Made by a program: the position numbers and the translations under genes. 64,000 nt of DNA from contig NZ_JAGGOJ010000048.1 of NCBI RefSeq assembly GCF_018614575.1, forward strand, positions 34,955-98,954, in the 5' to 3' direction. This DNA comes from Streptomyces sp. ISL-10 (lineage in GTDB: Bacteria; Actinomycetota; Actinomycetes; Streptomycetales; Streptomycetaceae). Positions 1-9,216 of the stretch are shown here, piece after piece (positions within the stretch are counted from its first letter, which is position 1; each line of letters starts with the position of its first letter). The notes under the pieces were generated by a model. The model did no database searches. It saw nothing but the letters and a program-made list of their open reading frames with translations, and was not told where the DNA came from.

Positions 1-1133
1 TTGACGCGCGCGAGCGCGGTGGCGGCCTTGCCGCCTTCGGCGGCGGTCCCGCTGCCCTCGTCGGCCGAGTTCTCCGACGCGGCGGCGGCCTCCGGCTCGG
101 GGGTGGTCCGCGGCGCGGCGGCGGCGTCGGCCTCGGGCTCAGGGGCGGCGGCCTCCGGCTCGGGGGTGGCCTCGGGCGCGGCGGCCAGGGGCGTCTCGTC
201 GGCCTGCTCGTCGAGGCCGACCTCCGGCTCAGGGGCAGCCTCGGCCTCGGGGGTGGCCTCATCCACCGGGGCAGCCTCGGCCTCGGGGGTGGCCTCGTCC
301 GCCGGGGTTTCCTCCGCGGCGGCGTTGGCCTCGGGGGCGGCCTCGTCGGCCTCCGGCTCGGGGGTGGTGGCGGTCTCGGCAGTGACGGTCTCGGCCGCGG
401 AAGTGTCGGCGGCGGCCTCAGGTGTCTCGTCGCCCTGCTCGTCGAGGCCGGCCTCGGGCTCGGGGGTGGCCTCGTCCACCAGGGTTTCCGCCACGGCTGT
501 GGCATCCGGCTCGGTGGCGGTCTCCGGGGCAGCGCTCTCGGCCGGCTCGGCCTCGTCGGCCTCCGGCTCGGGGGTGGTGGCGGTCTCGGCAGTGACGGTC
601 TCGGCCGCGGAAGTGTCGGCGGCGGCCTCAGGTGTCTCGTCGGCCTGCTCGTCGAGGCCGGCCTCGGGCTCGGAGGTGGCCTCGTCCGCTGGGTTTTCCG
701 CCACGGCTGTGGCGTTCGTGGCGGGGGCCTCGTTCTGAGGCTCGACCGCGTCGGCCTCCGGTTCCGGGGCGGTCTCCGGCGCGGCGGCGCCGGCCTCCGG
801 CTCGGAGGTGACCTCGGGCGCGGCGGTGGCCGTCTCCGCAGCGACGCTCTCGGCCGGCGCGACCGGGTCGGTCTCCGTGGCAACGACATCCGCAGGCTTC
901 GCCGGCTCCGGCGTGGACTGGGACGGGACCGAGGCGCGGCGTGAGGGCGGGTTGTCGAACGCCGCCGAGACCAGGTCCGACACCCGGTCCACCGGCGCCT
1001 GCGCCGGCACCGTGGCGGTGGCCGGTTCCTTGCGCTCCTGGGCCGGAACGGAGGTCGCCACCGACTCCTCGTGCTCGGCGCCGTCAGCGCGATCGCGGCC
1101 GAACACCTTGCGCAGCAAGCTCCGAATACCCAT
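1..1133 (-). CDS. Glu/Pro/Ala-rich protein, probable N-terminal part of a VWA-domain protein (cut by window edge)
   Basis: The minus-strand frame from the ATG at 1133 stays open to the window edge, giving about 377 residues with no stop. It starts MGIRSLLRKVFGRDRADG, a short basic head, followed by a very long low-complexity linker of PEPEA, DEATPE and TAETAT blocks. GAAAGG lies about 8 bases upstream of the ATG. The last readable residues (ALARVK) resemble, from memory, the point where Streptomyces VWA-domain proteins leave this linker and enter a von Willebrand A fold with a DRSGSM MIDAS motif; that domain would lie outside the window, so the family call is an inference. The plus-strand Ala/Ser-rich reading frames here are shadows of this gene. 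The linker contains a long internal duplication, listed separately. Confidence 0.6.
   Translation of the reverse strand, partial: MGIRSLLRKVFGRDRADGAEHEESVATSVPAQERKEPATATVPAQAPVDRVSDLVSAAFDNPPSRRASVPSQSTPEPAKPADVVATETDPVAPAESVAAETATAAPEVTSEPEAGAAAPETAPEPEADAVEPQNEAPATNATAVAENPADEATSEPEAGLDEQADETPEAAADTSAAETVTAETATTPEPEADEAEPAESAAPETATEPDATAVAETLVDEATPEPEAGLDEQGDETPEAAADTSAAETVTAETATTPEPEADEAAPEANAAAEETPADEATPEAEAAPVDEATPEAEAAPEPEVGLDEQADETPLAAAPEATPEPEAAAPEPEADAAAAPRTTPEPEAAAASENSADEGSGTAAEGGKAATALARV
341..720 (-). repeat. In-frame direct repeat, about 170 bp, period 210 bp
   Basis: Two near-identical copies (about 341-510 and 551-720) lie exactly 210 bases (70 codons) apart inside the acidic linker of the first gene. 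Each encodes the same order of blocks (DEATPEPEAGLDEQ, DETPEAAADTSAAET, VTAETATTPEPEADEA). The copies differ at only a few positions, so the duplication looks recent or is kept uniform by recombination. Because the period is a multiple of three, it changes linker length without breaking the frame. Confidence 0.8.
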
Positions 1134-1417
1134 GGGCGGGCCTTTCGCATGAGTTGGGTGCGGTGACTGTCCGCTCCTGCAGACGTTCCGCCCGGGCAAC
1201 GCAGGACAGGGCGGACACGTAAGGTTAGCGGCAGCCCGCGGCGGCTTTGGGGAGGGCACCCGCAAGCCTCCCCCACACACACCAACCGCGCCTCGTCCGT
1301 GCCGCATTCATCGCCCGTTCACCCTGTGTCCGCCGCCGGGCAGCGGTGCGCACCTAACGTCACGGCCGGAATCATTCCGACACCATGTCGGCGCAGGTTG
1401 CGCCGAAGGAGGACGAA

Positions 1418-3472
1418 GTGCGCAAACTGCTGCCGCTGTTGAACGCCGCCCCCCACGCGGGCGGGCGTTCCGCGCTGACCTGCCGCTACCGATGCGGCGA
1501 CGCCTGCTTCCACGAGGTCCCCAACACCAGCGACAACGAGTACGTCGGTGACGTCATAGCGAGCGCACTGTCGCGCCGCTCGATGATGCGCGCCGCCGCC
1601 GTCGTCACCGTCGCGGCCGCGGCGGGCGGCGCGGCCGTCGTGCACGGCGCCGCCCCCGCCGCAGCGGCCGGAACCGGCCACCCGCACAAGCCCGGCACGG
1701 CCGACGGCGCCCGCGGTCTCCGCTTCGCCCCCGTCGCCCCGAACAAGGACGACAAGGTCACCGTCCCAGCGGGCTACGAGCAGAGCATCGTCATCCGCTG
1801 GGGCGAGCCCATCCTGCGCGGTGCGCCCGCCTTCGACCCGGACAGGCAGACCGCCAAGGCGCAGGCCGGGCAGTTCGGCTACAACAACGACTTCCTGTCC
1901 CTGCTCCCGCTCAAGGGCGAGCGCGGCCGCCAGGTGCTCGTCGCGAACCACGAGTACACGGACGAAGTCCTGATGTTCAAGGGCTACGACCCCGAGAACC
2001 CGACCCGCGAGCAGGTCGAGATCGCCTGGGCCGCGCACGGTCTGTCCGTCGTCGTGGTCCAGGAGGAGCACCGCAACGGCAAGCTGACCCCGCTCACGCG
2101 TCACCCGCTCAACCGCCGCCTCACCGCGACGAGCGAGTTCGAGCTCACCGGCCCCGCCGCGGGCTCGCCCCTGCTGCGCACGTCCGCCGATCCGTCCGGC
2201 ACCACCGTGCTCGGCACGCTGAACAACTGCGCCGGCGGCACCACCCCGTGGGGCACCACGCTGCACGGTGAGGAGAACTTCAACCAGTACTTCGCAGGCG
2301 GCTCCAGCGCGACCGACAAGCGCTACGGCATCGCCTCCGGCCCCACCGAGCGCAAGTGGGAGCGTTTCGACAAGCGCTTCGACGCGGCGCAGGAGCCGAA
2401 CGAGTCGCACCGCCACGGCTGGGTCGTCGAACTGGACCCGTACGACCCCGAGTCGACGCCGCGCAAGCGCACCGCGCTCGGCCGCTTCAAGCACGAGGCC
2501 GCGCAGCCCCGTCTCACCGACGACGGCCGTCCGGTCGTCTACATGGGTGACGACGAGCGCTTCGACTACTTCTACAAGTTCGTCTCTTCCAAGCGGATGA
2601 TGAAGGGCGGCAGCCGCGCCGCCCGCGAGCACAACCTCACGCTGCTCGACGAGGGCACCCTGTACGTCGCCAAGCTGACCGGCGACAGCCCGGCCGCGGA
2701 GATCGACGGCACGGGCAAGCTGCCGGACGACGGCGAGTTCGACGGCTCCGGCGTGTGGATCCCGCTCGCCACCAAAGACGTCTCGCACGTCCCGGGCATG
2801 ACCGCCGAGGAGGTGTACGTCTTCACCCGCCTCGCCGGTGACAAGGTCGGCGCCACCAAGATGGACCGCCCCGAGGACGTCGAGCCGAGCCCCCGCACCG
2901 GCCGGGTCTACGTCGCGCTCACGAACAACAAGGACCGCGGCGCCGCCGGCAAGGCGGGCGCGGACGAGGCCAACCCGCGCACCAACAACAAGCACGGCCA
3001 GGTCCTGGAGCTGGCCGAGCACTGGGACGACCCGGCGAGCGACGGTTTCGCCTGGCGTCTCTTCCTGGTCGCGGGCGACCCGAACGACCCGGCCACCTAC
3101 TTCGCCGGTTTCCCCAAGGAGAAGGTCAGCCCCATCTCCTGCCCGGACAACGTCGCCTTCGACCCGTACGGCAACCTGTGGATCTCCACGGACGGCAACG
3201 CCCTCGGCTCGCACGACGGCCTGTTCGGTGTGGCGACCCATGGCGAGCGCCGCGGTGAGCTCAAGCAGTTCCTGACCGTGCCGACCGGCGCCGAGACCTG
3301 TGGCCCGATCATCCAGGACCGCCGCGTGCTGGTCGCGGTCCAGCACCCGGGCGAGGTCGACGGCGCTTCCGTCGAGAAGCCCGCGAGCGCCTGGCCCGAC
3401 GGACCGGGCAGGCTGGTGCGCCCGTCGGTCGTCGCCGTGTACCGCAAGGACGGCCGCGGCATCGGCGCGTGA
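1418..3472 (+). CDS. PhoX-family phosphatase (DUF839), Tat-exported
   Basis: A 684-residue secreted phosphatase-like protein of the PhoX/DUF839 family, which in characterised members is a Ca/Fe-dependent phosphomonoesterase outside the membrane. The GTG start at 1418 is preferred because a strong GAAGGAGG lies at 1405-1412; an ATG at 1385 in the same frame would place that site inside the gene. The N-terminal 50 residues are an extended cytoplasmic leader with conserved Cys (TCRYRCGDACFHE), followed by a twin-arginine signal (LSRRSMMRAA) and an alanine-rich hydrophobic stretch ending near AAPAAAA. The body has family-typical stretches such as NNDFLSLLPL, VANHEYTDE, NNCAGGTTPWGT, EENFNQYF, HGWVVELDPYDP and SCPDNVAFDPYGNLWISTDG. 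It stands alone, divergent from the preceding gene. Phosphate-dependent control is likely for the family, but I did not find a convincing Pho box. Confidence 0.9.
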   Translation: MRKLLPLLNAAPHAGGRSALTCRYRCGDACFHEVPNTSDNEYVGDVIASALSRRSMMRAAAVVTVAAAAGGAAVVHGAAPAAAAGTGHPHKPGTADGARGLRFAPVAPNKDDKVTVPAGYEQSIVIRWGEPILRGAPAFDPDRQTAKAQAGQFGYNNDFLSLLPLKGERGRQVLVANHEYTDEVLMFKGYDPENPTREQVEIAWAAHGLSVVVVQEEHRNGKLTPLTRHPLNRRLTATSEFELTGPAAGSPLLRTSADPSGTTVLGTLNNCAGGTTPWGTTLHGEENFNQYFAGGSSATDKRYGIASGPTERKWERFDKRFDAAQEPNESHRHGWVVELDPYDPESTPRKRTALGRFKHEAAQPRLTDDGRPVVYMGDDERFDYFYKFVSSKRMMKGGSRAAREHNLTLLDEGTLYVAKLTGDSPAAEIDGTGKLPDDGEFDGSGVWIPLATKDVSHVPGMTAEEVYVFTRLAGDKVGATKMDRPEDVEPSPRTGRVYVALTNNKDRGAAGKAGADEANPRTNNKHGQVLELAEHWDDPASDGFAWRLFLVAGDPNDPATYFAGFPKEKVSPISCPDNVAFDPYGNLWISTDGNALGSHDGLFGVATHGERRGELKQFLTVPTGAETCGPIIQDRRVLVAVQHPGEVDGASVEKPASAWPDGPGRLVRPSVVAVYRKDGRGIGA

Positions 3473-3484
3473 CCGCGTGGCGGT

Positions 3485-4444
3485 TCAGGGGGTGGCCCCC
3501 ACCTGGGTGCGCCACCTCGTGAACTGCTCGGCCGCATCTCCCGTGTACGTCCACGGGAGATGCGCCGCCCGTGTGCCCAGCAGCTGGAAGAGGCCGCAGG
3601 CCTCCTGCCGCAGCCCCGCGTAACAGGCGGCGTGCGTCAGGTAGTTGAGTTCCCCGATCTCCTGGGGTGCGACCGGTCCGTCCGTCCGCCACAGGATCCA
3701 CCGCTCCCAGGTGCGCCGGATCTCCACGACCGCGAGCTCGTGCTTCCAGTGCTGGTCCAGGCCGCGCACCACCCGTCCCTGGGCGGCGTCGAAGACATGG
3801 CGGTACTCCTCCGCGCGCGCGATCTGCACCAGTACCGGCAGCGGCGACCCGGGAGGCGACGCCCCCGCCGCGTCCCGCGCGAAGTCGTACATCCTGCCGT
3901 GCGTGCCGTGCCAGCGCGCCGAGTGGTAGCGCAGCAGCTGCACATGCCCCTCGACGTTGTACGGGTCCCGCCCGCGCATCTCGTCCCACCAGCGCCGCAG
4001 TTCGCGGCGCGGCACCCCGCCCTCGTACAGCCGCGCCACCGTCAGCAGCGACACCCAGGGCATGGGGTCCGCGGGGTGCAGGTCGGCGGCCGCCAGGCAG
4101 GTCCGCACAGCGAGGTCCAGCCGGTCGCGGTCGACGCCACCGCCCCGCCCCGCGGCGATGGCCCGGTGGAAGACCCGTACGACCTCCGTCGCCGCGGCGA
4201 GGACCGCCGCGTCGGGGTCGGCGGGCTCGGCGGCCCGCCAGATCCCGGTGGCGGACGAGCCGGCCGCGGCGTGGGCCAGCAGCCGTATCCGATGGGTGCG
4301 CAGCCCCCAGTCGTCGCCGGTGTCGCGCAGCAGGTCCCGGACGCCCTGCCAGCGGCCGATAACGATGTCGTCGAGGGCGTCCGAGAGCGCTCGGTCCCCG
4401 TAGGAGGGATCGAAGTCGGGGACGAAGCGGCGGCGAGCGGCCAT
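3485..4444 (-). CDS. hypothetical protein, DUF4034-like helical repeat
   Basis: A 319-residue soluble protein starting MAARRRFVPDFDPSYGDRAL. It has no signal peptide or membrane segment. The sequence is helical and rich in Trp and Arg, with motifs such as RRWWDEMRGRDPYN and QLLRYHSARWHGTHG that recall the Streptomyces DUF4034 family (TPR-like helical proteins of unknown role); the assignment is from memory. The frame continues upstream across the permease region, but the ATG at 4444 is where the coherent protein begins. It ends 12 bases from the end of the convergent PhoX gene and lies downstream of the permease on the same strand after a 125-bp gap. No function can be assigned. Confidence 0.65.
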   Translation of the reverse strand: MAARRRFVPDFDPSYGDRALSDALDDIVIGRWQGVRDLLRDTGDDWGLRTHRIRLLAHAAAGSSATGIWRAAEPADPDAAVLAAATEVVRVFHRAIAAGRGGGVDRDRLDLAVRTCLAAADLHPADPMPWVSLLTVARLYEGGVPRRELRRWWDEMRGRDPYNVEGHVQLLRYHSARWHGTHGRMYDFARDAAGASPPGSPLPVLVQIARAEEYRHVFDAAQGRVVRGLDQHWKHELAVVEIRRTWERWILWRTDGPVAPQEIGELNYLTHAACYAGLRQEACGLFQLLGTRAAHLPWTYTGDAAEQFTRWRTQVGATP

Positions 4445-4569
4445 GGGCGGCACTTTCCTCGGCGGTTCAGGGGCGATCTGGGGGATCCGAGGCGACTGCG
4501 GGGATCCACAGGCTCTACGGGGGGCGACGGCCGGTCCGGCGCGGCGATCGGGGAAGGTGGGGGGAGCGG

Positions 4570-6048
4570 TCAGTAGTCGGTGGCGAGTGCCTTGTCGGCG
4601 TAGTCGGTACGGCGGCCCGGCCCCCGGTCCCCGTCGTGGTCGTCCGGATCGATCGGCCGTGTCGCGTCGAGGGGGGCGGGCCGGTAGTAGGAGCTGCCCT
4701 TCCGCCAGTAGTGGACCATCGGGACGAGGCCGGTGGCGAGCCCGCCGAGGCCGATCGCGATCGACGCCCCGCTCAGCTCGCCCAGCGACTCGAAGAAGAT
4801 CCACAGCATGAACAGCGCGCCGAACAGCGGCCAGACGCCGCCGAGGACGAAGTCGCGCACCGAGCCGAGCAGCGTCCTGCGGTAGGCCACGACAGCGGCG
4901 ATGCCCGCGAGACCGTAGTAGAAGGCGATCTGCAGTCCTATGGCGGCGACCGCGGCGGCGAGCACGTCGCCGACCGAGCCGAGCGCGGCGGACGCCGCGA
5001 ACATCGTCAGCGCGACGGCGCCGACGACGGCGACCGCGGCCCACGGGGTGTGCCAGCGGCGGTGCGTCCGCCCCAGGACCGGGGGCATGGTGCGGTCCCT
5101 GCCCATGGCGAACAGCGACCTCGTCACCTGGATGAGCGTCGTCTCCAGCGTGGCCACGGTGGACAACAGCACGGCGACCACGAGGAGTCTGCCGCCCACT
5201 CCGGGCCAGACCGCCTCGCCCAGCGCACCGAGCACCTGGGCACCGGAGGCCCGGATCTCCTCGGCGGAGAGGAACATGTTGACCGCGACGGTGAACGCCT
5301 CGAAGAGGACGAAGACGACGCCCACACCGATCAGCGCGGCGAGCCCCGCGGTGCGCCGGCTGTCGCGGGTCTCCTCGCTCAGGTTGCTGGTGACGTCCCA
5401 GCCCCAGAAGTAGAAGGCGGCGACCAGGGCGCCGGAGGCGAATCCGCCGGTCCCGTCGAAGTGTGAGAAGCCGAACCACGACCAGTCGAAGGCGACATGG
5501 CTGCCGCGGTGCACGACCGCTGCGGCGATGAACAGGACGAGGATGCCCAGTTCGACGCCGGAGAGCAGCAGTTGGGCGCGTACGGTCAGCCGCGCACCCC
5601 CGAGCACGACCAGCAGCATCGCGACGAACCAGGCCGCGCCCACGACCGTCGCCAGCGCCGTGTCGTCGGCGAGGTCCTCGTCGATCAGCGCCAGGGTCAT
5701 CGCGCCGGCCGGCAGCGATCCGGCCACCATGAAGATCGTCGTGGAGACGACCAGCGCCCACCCGGCCAGGAAGCCGAGAAAGGGGTGCAGCGCGCGTCCC
5801 ACCCATGAGTATCCGGCGCCCGCGTTCACGTCGAGGCGGCCGAGCCTGCCGAAGGCCAGAACGATGCCGAGCATGGGAATCGCGCAGTACAGCAGGGCCG
5901 CCGGGCCCGCGAGACCCACGGTGGCGACGAGGACGGCGGTGGTCGCCGCGATCGAGTAGGCCGGGGCGCTGCCCGCGACCGCCATGACGACGGTGTCGAA
6001 CGTCCCGAGGACTCCTGGCCGGAGCCCTCTGCCGGAGCTGCTGCGCAT
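4570..6048 (-). CDS. APC-superfamily amino acid permease
   Basis: A 492-residue integral membrane protein with about 12 hydrophobic segments. It carries APC family signatures: GTFDTVVMAVAGSAPAYS at the first helix, NAGAGYSWVGRALHPFLGFL (the conserved G-A-Y region) and ETRDSRRTAG in the cytoplasmic loop between helices 6 and 7. The C-terminal 50 residues are hydrophilic and charged. The ATG at 6048 (MRSSSGRG) has GGAGA about 6 bases upstream; the longer frame starting near 6135 has no such site. It probably imports an amino acid or amine by cation or proton coupling; the substrate cannot be told from sequence. Confidence 0.88.
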   Translation of the reverse strand: MRSSSGRGLRPGVLGTFDTVVMAVAGSAPAYSIAATTAVLVATVGLAGPAALLYCAIPMLGIVLAFGRLGRLDVNAGAGYSWVGRALHPFLGFLAGWALVVSTTIFMVAGSLPAGAMTLALIDEDLADDTALATVVGAAWFVAMLLVVLGGARLTVRAQLLLSGVELGILVLFIAAAVVHRGSHVAFDWSWFGFSHFDGTGGFASGALVAAFYFWGWDVTSNLSEETRDSRRTAGLAALIGVGVVFVLFEAFTVAVNMFLSAEEIRASGAQVLGALGEAVWPGVGGRLLVVAVLLSTVATLETTLIQVTRSLFAMGRDRTMPPVLGRTHRRWHTPWAAVAVVGAVALTMFAASAALGSVGDVLAAAVAAIGLQIAFYYGLAGIAAVVAYRRTLLGSVRDFVLGGVWPLFGALFMLWIFFESLGELSGASIAIGLGGLATGLVPMVHYWRKGSSYYRPAPLDATRPIDPDDHDGDRGPGRRTDYADKALATDY

Positions 6049-6263
6049 GGAAATCTCCGAATGCCCTTGTGCCGCGCGGGAGATGCGGGCACGACAGAAG
6101 CGAACACCCGCGTTCGAAGGAGAACCCTCCGTCAAGGGGAGATGGTGCGCATCGTAGTCGGATGGCTGCGCTGTGGTGAGGGGGTGGGGTGCCGTCCCAC
6201 CCGTGCGAGTGCGCCGCCTTGTGCGAGTGCCCCGCGGGGACCCGGAGCCGTAGAGTCGGTGGC

Positions 6264-6659
6264 ATGGCTGCAGAGGTGGCGAACGAGGGAACCGTACGGG
6301 TCGACGTCTGGGTCTGGTCGGTACGGCTCACCAAGACCCGCTCGCAGGCCGCCGCGGCCTGCCGGGCGGGCCATGTGCGCGTCAACGGCGAGCGGGTCAA
6401 GCCCGCGCAGTCCGTGCGGGTCGGAGACCAGGTGCGGTTGTTCCACGCGGGGCGGGAGCGGCTGGTGGTCGTCTCGAAGATCGTGCGGAAGCGGGTCGGT
6501 CCGCCGGTCGCCGTGCAGGCCTACGTGGACAACAGCCCGCCGCCCCCGCCGAAGGAGTTCACCGCCCCCGCGGCCGTACGGGACCGGGGCGCCGGACGCC
6601 CGACCAAGCGGGACCGCCGCGAGCTGGAGCGTCTGCAGGGCAACCGGCCGGGATCATGA
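6264..6659 (+). CDS. S4-domain RNA-binding protein (Hsp15-like)
   Basis: A 131-residue protein with an S4 fold at residues 9-60 (VRVDVWVWSVRLTKTRSQAA, RVNGERVKPAQSVRVGDQVR) and a basic tail (RGAGRPTKRDRRELERLQG). This is the layout of Hsp15/YbcJ-type proteins, which bind rRNA or stalled 50S subunits. The ATG at 6264 is used; GTG codons further upstream in frame lack homologous sequence. Its last 6 bases overlap the end of the convergent FUSC gene, so the two stop codons interlock. Confidence 0.85.
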   Translation: MAAEVANEGTVRVDVWVWSVRLTKTRSQAAAACRAGHVRVNGERVKPAQSVRVGDQVRLFHAGRERLVVVSKIVRKRVGPPVAVQAYVDNSPPPPPKEFTAPAAVRDRGAGRPTKRDRRELERLQGNRPGS

Positions 6660-8648
6660 CCTCGGCGCGGGCGAGGCGATCGCCCGCGCCGCCCTGACCT
6701 CCTGGCGGAGCGGCTCCAGCACGCCCTTGTCGTCGCCCGGCAGGTCGGCGCGCACCTCCACCAGCTCCTCGCTGGAGCGCAGCCCGTCGGCGAGTTCGCG
6801 CAGTTGCCGCTCGATGCCGGTGATCTCCGCGTCGCGCGGCGGCGTGGCCCCGTGGTCCACGCGTACCCGGGCCGCCGTCGTGGCGTCCACGATCCGCTCG
6901 ACGGCCACGACCAGCGGCCACCAGGCTGCCGCCCTCGCACCCGTCGGCGGCGGCTCGGTCAGCGCCCGCTGGAACTCGGAGCGCACGTTCGACAGGTCCC
7001 GGTACAGCCGTCGCCGGCGCCGCACCCGTTCGCCCTGGTCGCCCGGGGCCGCCGCGCCGACCCTGCCGAAGGCGCACGCCACATAGTCCGCCGCGTCCTC
7101 CACGGCCTGCGCCAGCCGGTCGCCGATGCGGGTGTGCCAGCTCTCCGGCCACAGCAGGTAGCCCGCCACCAGGACGATGGCGCAGCCGATGAGGCTGTCC
7201 ACGAGCCGGGGCAGCACCAGGTGGAAGCCCTGGTGGTTGAGGACGTCCGACAGCAGGAGGATCACCGGGGTGATCGCCGCGGTCTGGAAGGCGTACCCCT
7301 TCGCCGAGAACGCAGGGATCAGCGCGGCGAGGACCATCATCACCGGTACGTCCGCCCAGCCGCGCGGCACGGCGGCGAGGACCGCGGTGGCGACGAGCAG
7401 GCCCGCGGCCGTGCCGAGCGCACGCAGCACCGCGCGGGAGAAGACCGAGCCGAAGTCGGGCTTGAGGACGAACGTGACCGTGAGCGCGACCCAGTAGGAG
7501 CGGGTCAGCGGCACCACCGAGACGAACGCCTGGGCAAGGCCGATGCACAGCGCCAGCCGCAGCCCGTACCGCCAGGACTGCTCGGACAGCAGCACGCTGC
7601 GCGTCGCCCGGCGGAGGCGGACCCCGAGCGCCGCGGGCCGCCCGAGCCGGTCGTCGGCACGGGCGGGATCGGCGTCGGGCCGGTGGACGACCGCGGACGC
7701 GTGGCGCACGGCGCGGTCGACGGCGCGGTCCGCCGGGCCCTCGGGGGTGGGCAGCACCAGCTCCGGCGCCGTGCTGCGGCCGTGCTCCACGGCGTCCGCC
7801 AACTCCCCTACCGCGGCGGCGATCTCGGGGCGGCGGGAGGCCCGTCCGTAGCGGTGTGCCGCCGCGGCGGCCTCGACGAGCGGGATGACGACGTTCAGCT
7901 GCGCGAGCAGCCGCACCAGCGGGCCGCGCCGGCCGTGGTCGCGGGCGCGCCGCGCAAGGATCAGGTCGTAGGAGGTGTTGAGGGACTGGGTGACGTCCTG
8001 GCGCCGGGCGTCGTAGTCGCTGGCGCCCGCCGCGGCGAACAGCGCGGCGACGCTGCGGTAGGTCGCGGCGACCGCGGCCACTTCCGGCGCCCGGCCGCGC
8101 AGCGGCCAGCCCAGCAGGGTCAGCACGAGCACGAACAGCCCGCCGAGGGTGATCAGCAGCGGGGCCTTCCACCACGGTCCCGGCATCGGCAGGCCGGCGC
8201 CCACCACGGCGTTCAACAGGAGCAGCAGTCCGGACACCGAGGCGACCGCGCCGATCGACGAGATCATGCCGGAGACGAGCGCGACCAGCGTGAGCGCGCC
8301 GACGGCGGCCCAGCCCTGCCCGTACACGAGCGCGCCGAGCATGATGCCGACCGCGCCGAAGAGCTGGGGGACGGCGATGTTCAGCAGCCGCATCCGGTAG
8401 GCGTCGGCCGTGTCGCCGATGACTCCGGACAGCGCACCGATCGACGCCAGCGCCCCGTACGCGGGCTGTCCGGTCGCGAGGCCCATGGCCAGTGGCGCCG
8501 AGAGGGCCACGGCGGCGCGGGCGACGGCGGCCCGAGGGACAGGCGCGTCCTGCGGGCGCAGACCGCGGATCAGCCACTCGGGCGGGGCCAGCGTCAGACG
8601 CCCCGCGCGCCGGCCCGCCGCTTCTGCCCCGCCCTCGTGCTCCGCCAT
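6654..8648 (-). CDS. FUSC-family membrane protein (aromatic acid or fusaric acid exporter type)
   Basis: A 664-residue protein built as two similar halves, each with six closely packed hydrophobic helices and a long cytoplasmic helical region. This is the FUSC/ArAE architecture of AaeB and YccS relatives. Helices are clear near residues 40-170 (LSAPLAMGLATGQPAYG, SGVIGDTADAYRMR) and 375-500 (GLRLALCIGLAQAFVSVVPL, SYWVALTVTFVLKPDFGSVF, the conserved KPDFG motif, AFQTAAITPVILLL). The ATG at 8648 begins MAEHEGGAEAAGRR; the longer frame upstream adds sequence with no relation. It is likely an efflux pump for organic acids or toxic aromatics, but the substrate is not known. Confidence 0.85.
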   Translation of the reverse strand: MAEHEGGAEAAGRRAGRLTLAPPEWLIRGLRPQDAPVPRAAVARAAVALSAPLAMGLATGQPAYGALASIGALSGVIGDTADAYRMRLLNIAVPQLFGAVGIMLGALVYGQGWAAVGALTLVALVSGMISSIGAVASVSGLLLLLNAVVGAGLPMPGPWWKAPLLITLGGLFVLVLTLLGWPLRGRAPEVAAVAATYRSVAALFAAAGASDYDARRQDVTQSLNTSYDLILARRARDHGRRGPLVRLLAQLNVVIPLVEAAAAAHRYGRASRRPEIAAAVGELADAVEHGRSTAPELVLPTPEGPADRAVDRAVRHASAVVHRPDADPARADDRLGRPAALGVRLRRATRSVLLSEQSWRYGLRLALCIGLAQAFVSVVPLTRSYWVALTVTFVLKPDFGSVFSRAVLRALGTAAGLLVATAVLAAVPRGWADVPVMMVLAALIPAFSAKGYAFQTAAITPVILLLSDVLNHQGFHLVLPRLVDSLIGCAIVLVAGYLLWPESWHTRIGDRLAQAVEDAADYVACAFGRVGAAAPGDQGERVRRRRRLYRDLSNVRSEFQRALTEPPPTGARAAAWWPLVVAVERIVDATTAARVRVDHGATPPRDAEITGIERQLRELADGLRSSEELVEVRADLPGDDKGVLEPLRQEVRAARAIASPAPRS

Positions 8649-8710
8649 GGAGTCAACAGACCTCGAAGGACCCGCCGTGCGCAAGTGTGCGGTCGTCCCC
8701 GGCCTGTACG

Positions 8711-8956
8711 TCAGCTCTCGTAGTTCTCGATCTCGTCGGGCGGCTGCACCTGCGCCGTGTCGGGGTCGTCGCCGAACTCCGACTTCGCCCGCCGCCGGCG
8801 CAGCAGGTCCCAGCACTGGTCGAGGCGGATCTCCAGCTCCTTGAGCCGGGCCTGCTGGTCCGCGTCGAGTCCGCCCTGCCGGGTCGAGTGGTCGCGCAGG
8901 GCCCGCTCCTCCTCGACGAGTGAGCCGATGTCGTCGATGATCTGCTCGTCGTCCAT
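8711..8956 (-). CDS. DUF2630 family protein
   Basis: An 81-residue acidic helical protein: MDDEQIIDDIGSLVEEERAL at the N-terminus, then DQCWDLLRRRRAKSEFG and a conserved end around DEIENYES. This matches the small actinobacterial DUF2630 family. AGGAGG sits about 8 bases before the ATG at 8956. A coiled coil is likely over residues 10-60. The function is unknown; it lies upstream of the FUSC gene on the same strand with a 62-bp gap. Confidence 0.85.
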   Translation of the reverse strand: MDDEQIIDDIGSLVEEERALRDHSTRQGGLDADQQARLKELEIRLDQCWDLLRRRRAKSEFGDDPDTAQVQPPDEIENYES

Positions 8957-8972
8957 GCCCACCACCTCCTGG

Positions 8973-9130
8973 TCACAGGACGAGGACGGCCTCGCCGCGT
9001 GCTCCTGCGGCGCGGCTCCGGGCGAGCGCGTCGGGCGCCTTCTCCAGAGGGAGTTCGGCCTCCAGGGGGCGTCCGCAGCGAACCGTCGGCCGCCGCGGCG
9101 GCGAGCACGTCGAGCAGCGTCGACGACGGT
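8973..9130 (-). pseudogene. 3' remnant of a zinc-type NAD(P)-dependent oxidoreductase
   Basis: Reading the minus strand, LDVLAAAAADGSLRT is in one frame. After a one-base shift near the CCCCC run at about 9075, the next frame gives LEAELPLEKAPDALARSRAA then GARGEAVLVL and a TGA at 8973-8975. Together these reproduce the C-terminus of MDR-family quinone oxidoreductases, where a similar basic Arg-Gly motif precedes the terminal hydrophobic strand. No catalytic or Rossmann domain is present, so this is a frameshifted leftover. Confidence 0.7.
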
Positions 9131-9216
9131 GCAGCCGGAAGCCGACCTCTTCCCTGTCACCGGCGGCCGCCCCGTGGTGCCTCGCACCACGTCCCCACTC
9201 TCACCCCGCGGGCAGG

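Noticed and set aside
1..738. Long plus-strand Ala/Ser/Gly-rich reading frame
   Set aside because: It is the complement of the Glu/Pro/Ala-rich gene on the minus strand, which has a proper start, ribosome site and codon bias.
3485..6400. 971-residue minus-strand frame covering two genes
   Set aside because: Only the part from ATG 4444 reads as a protein; the rest is out of frame with the permease that clearly occupies 4570-6048.
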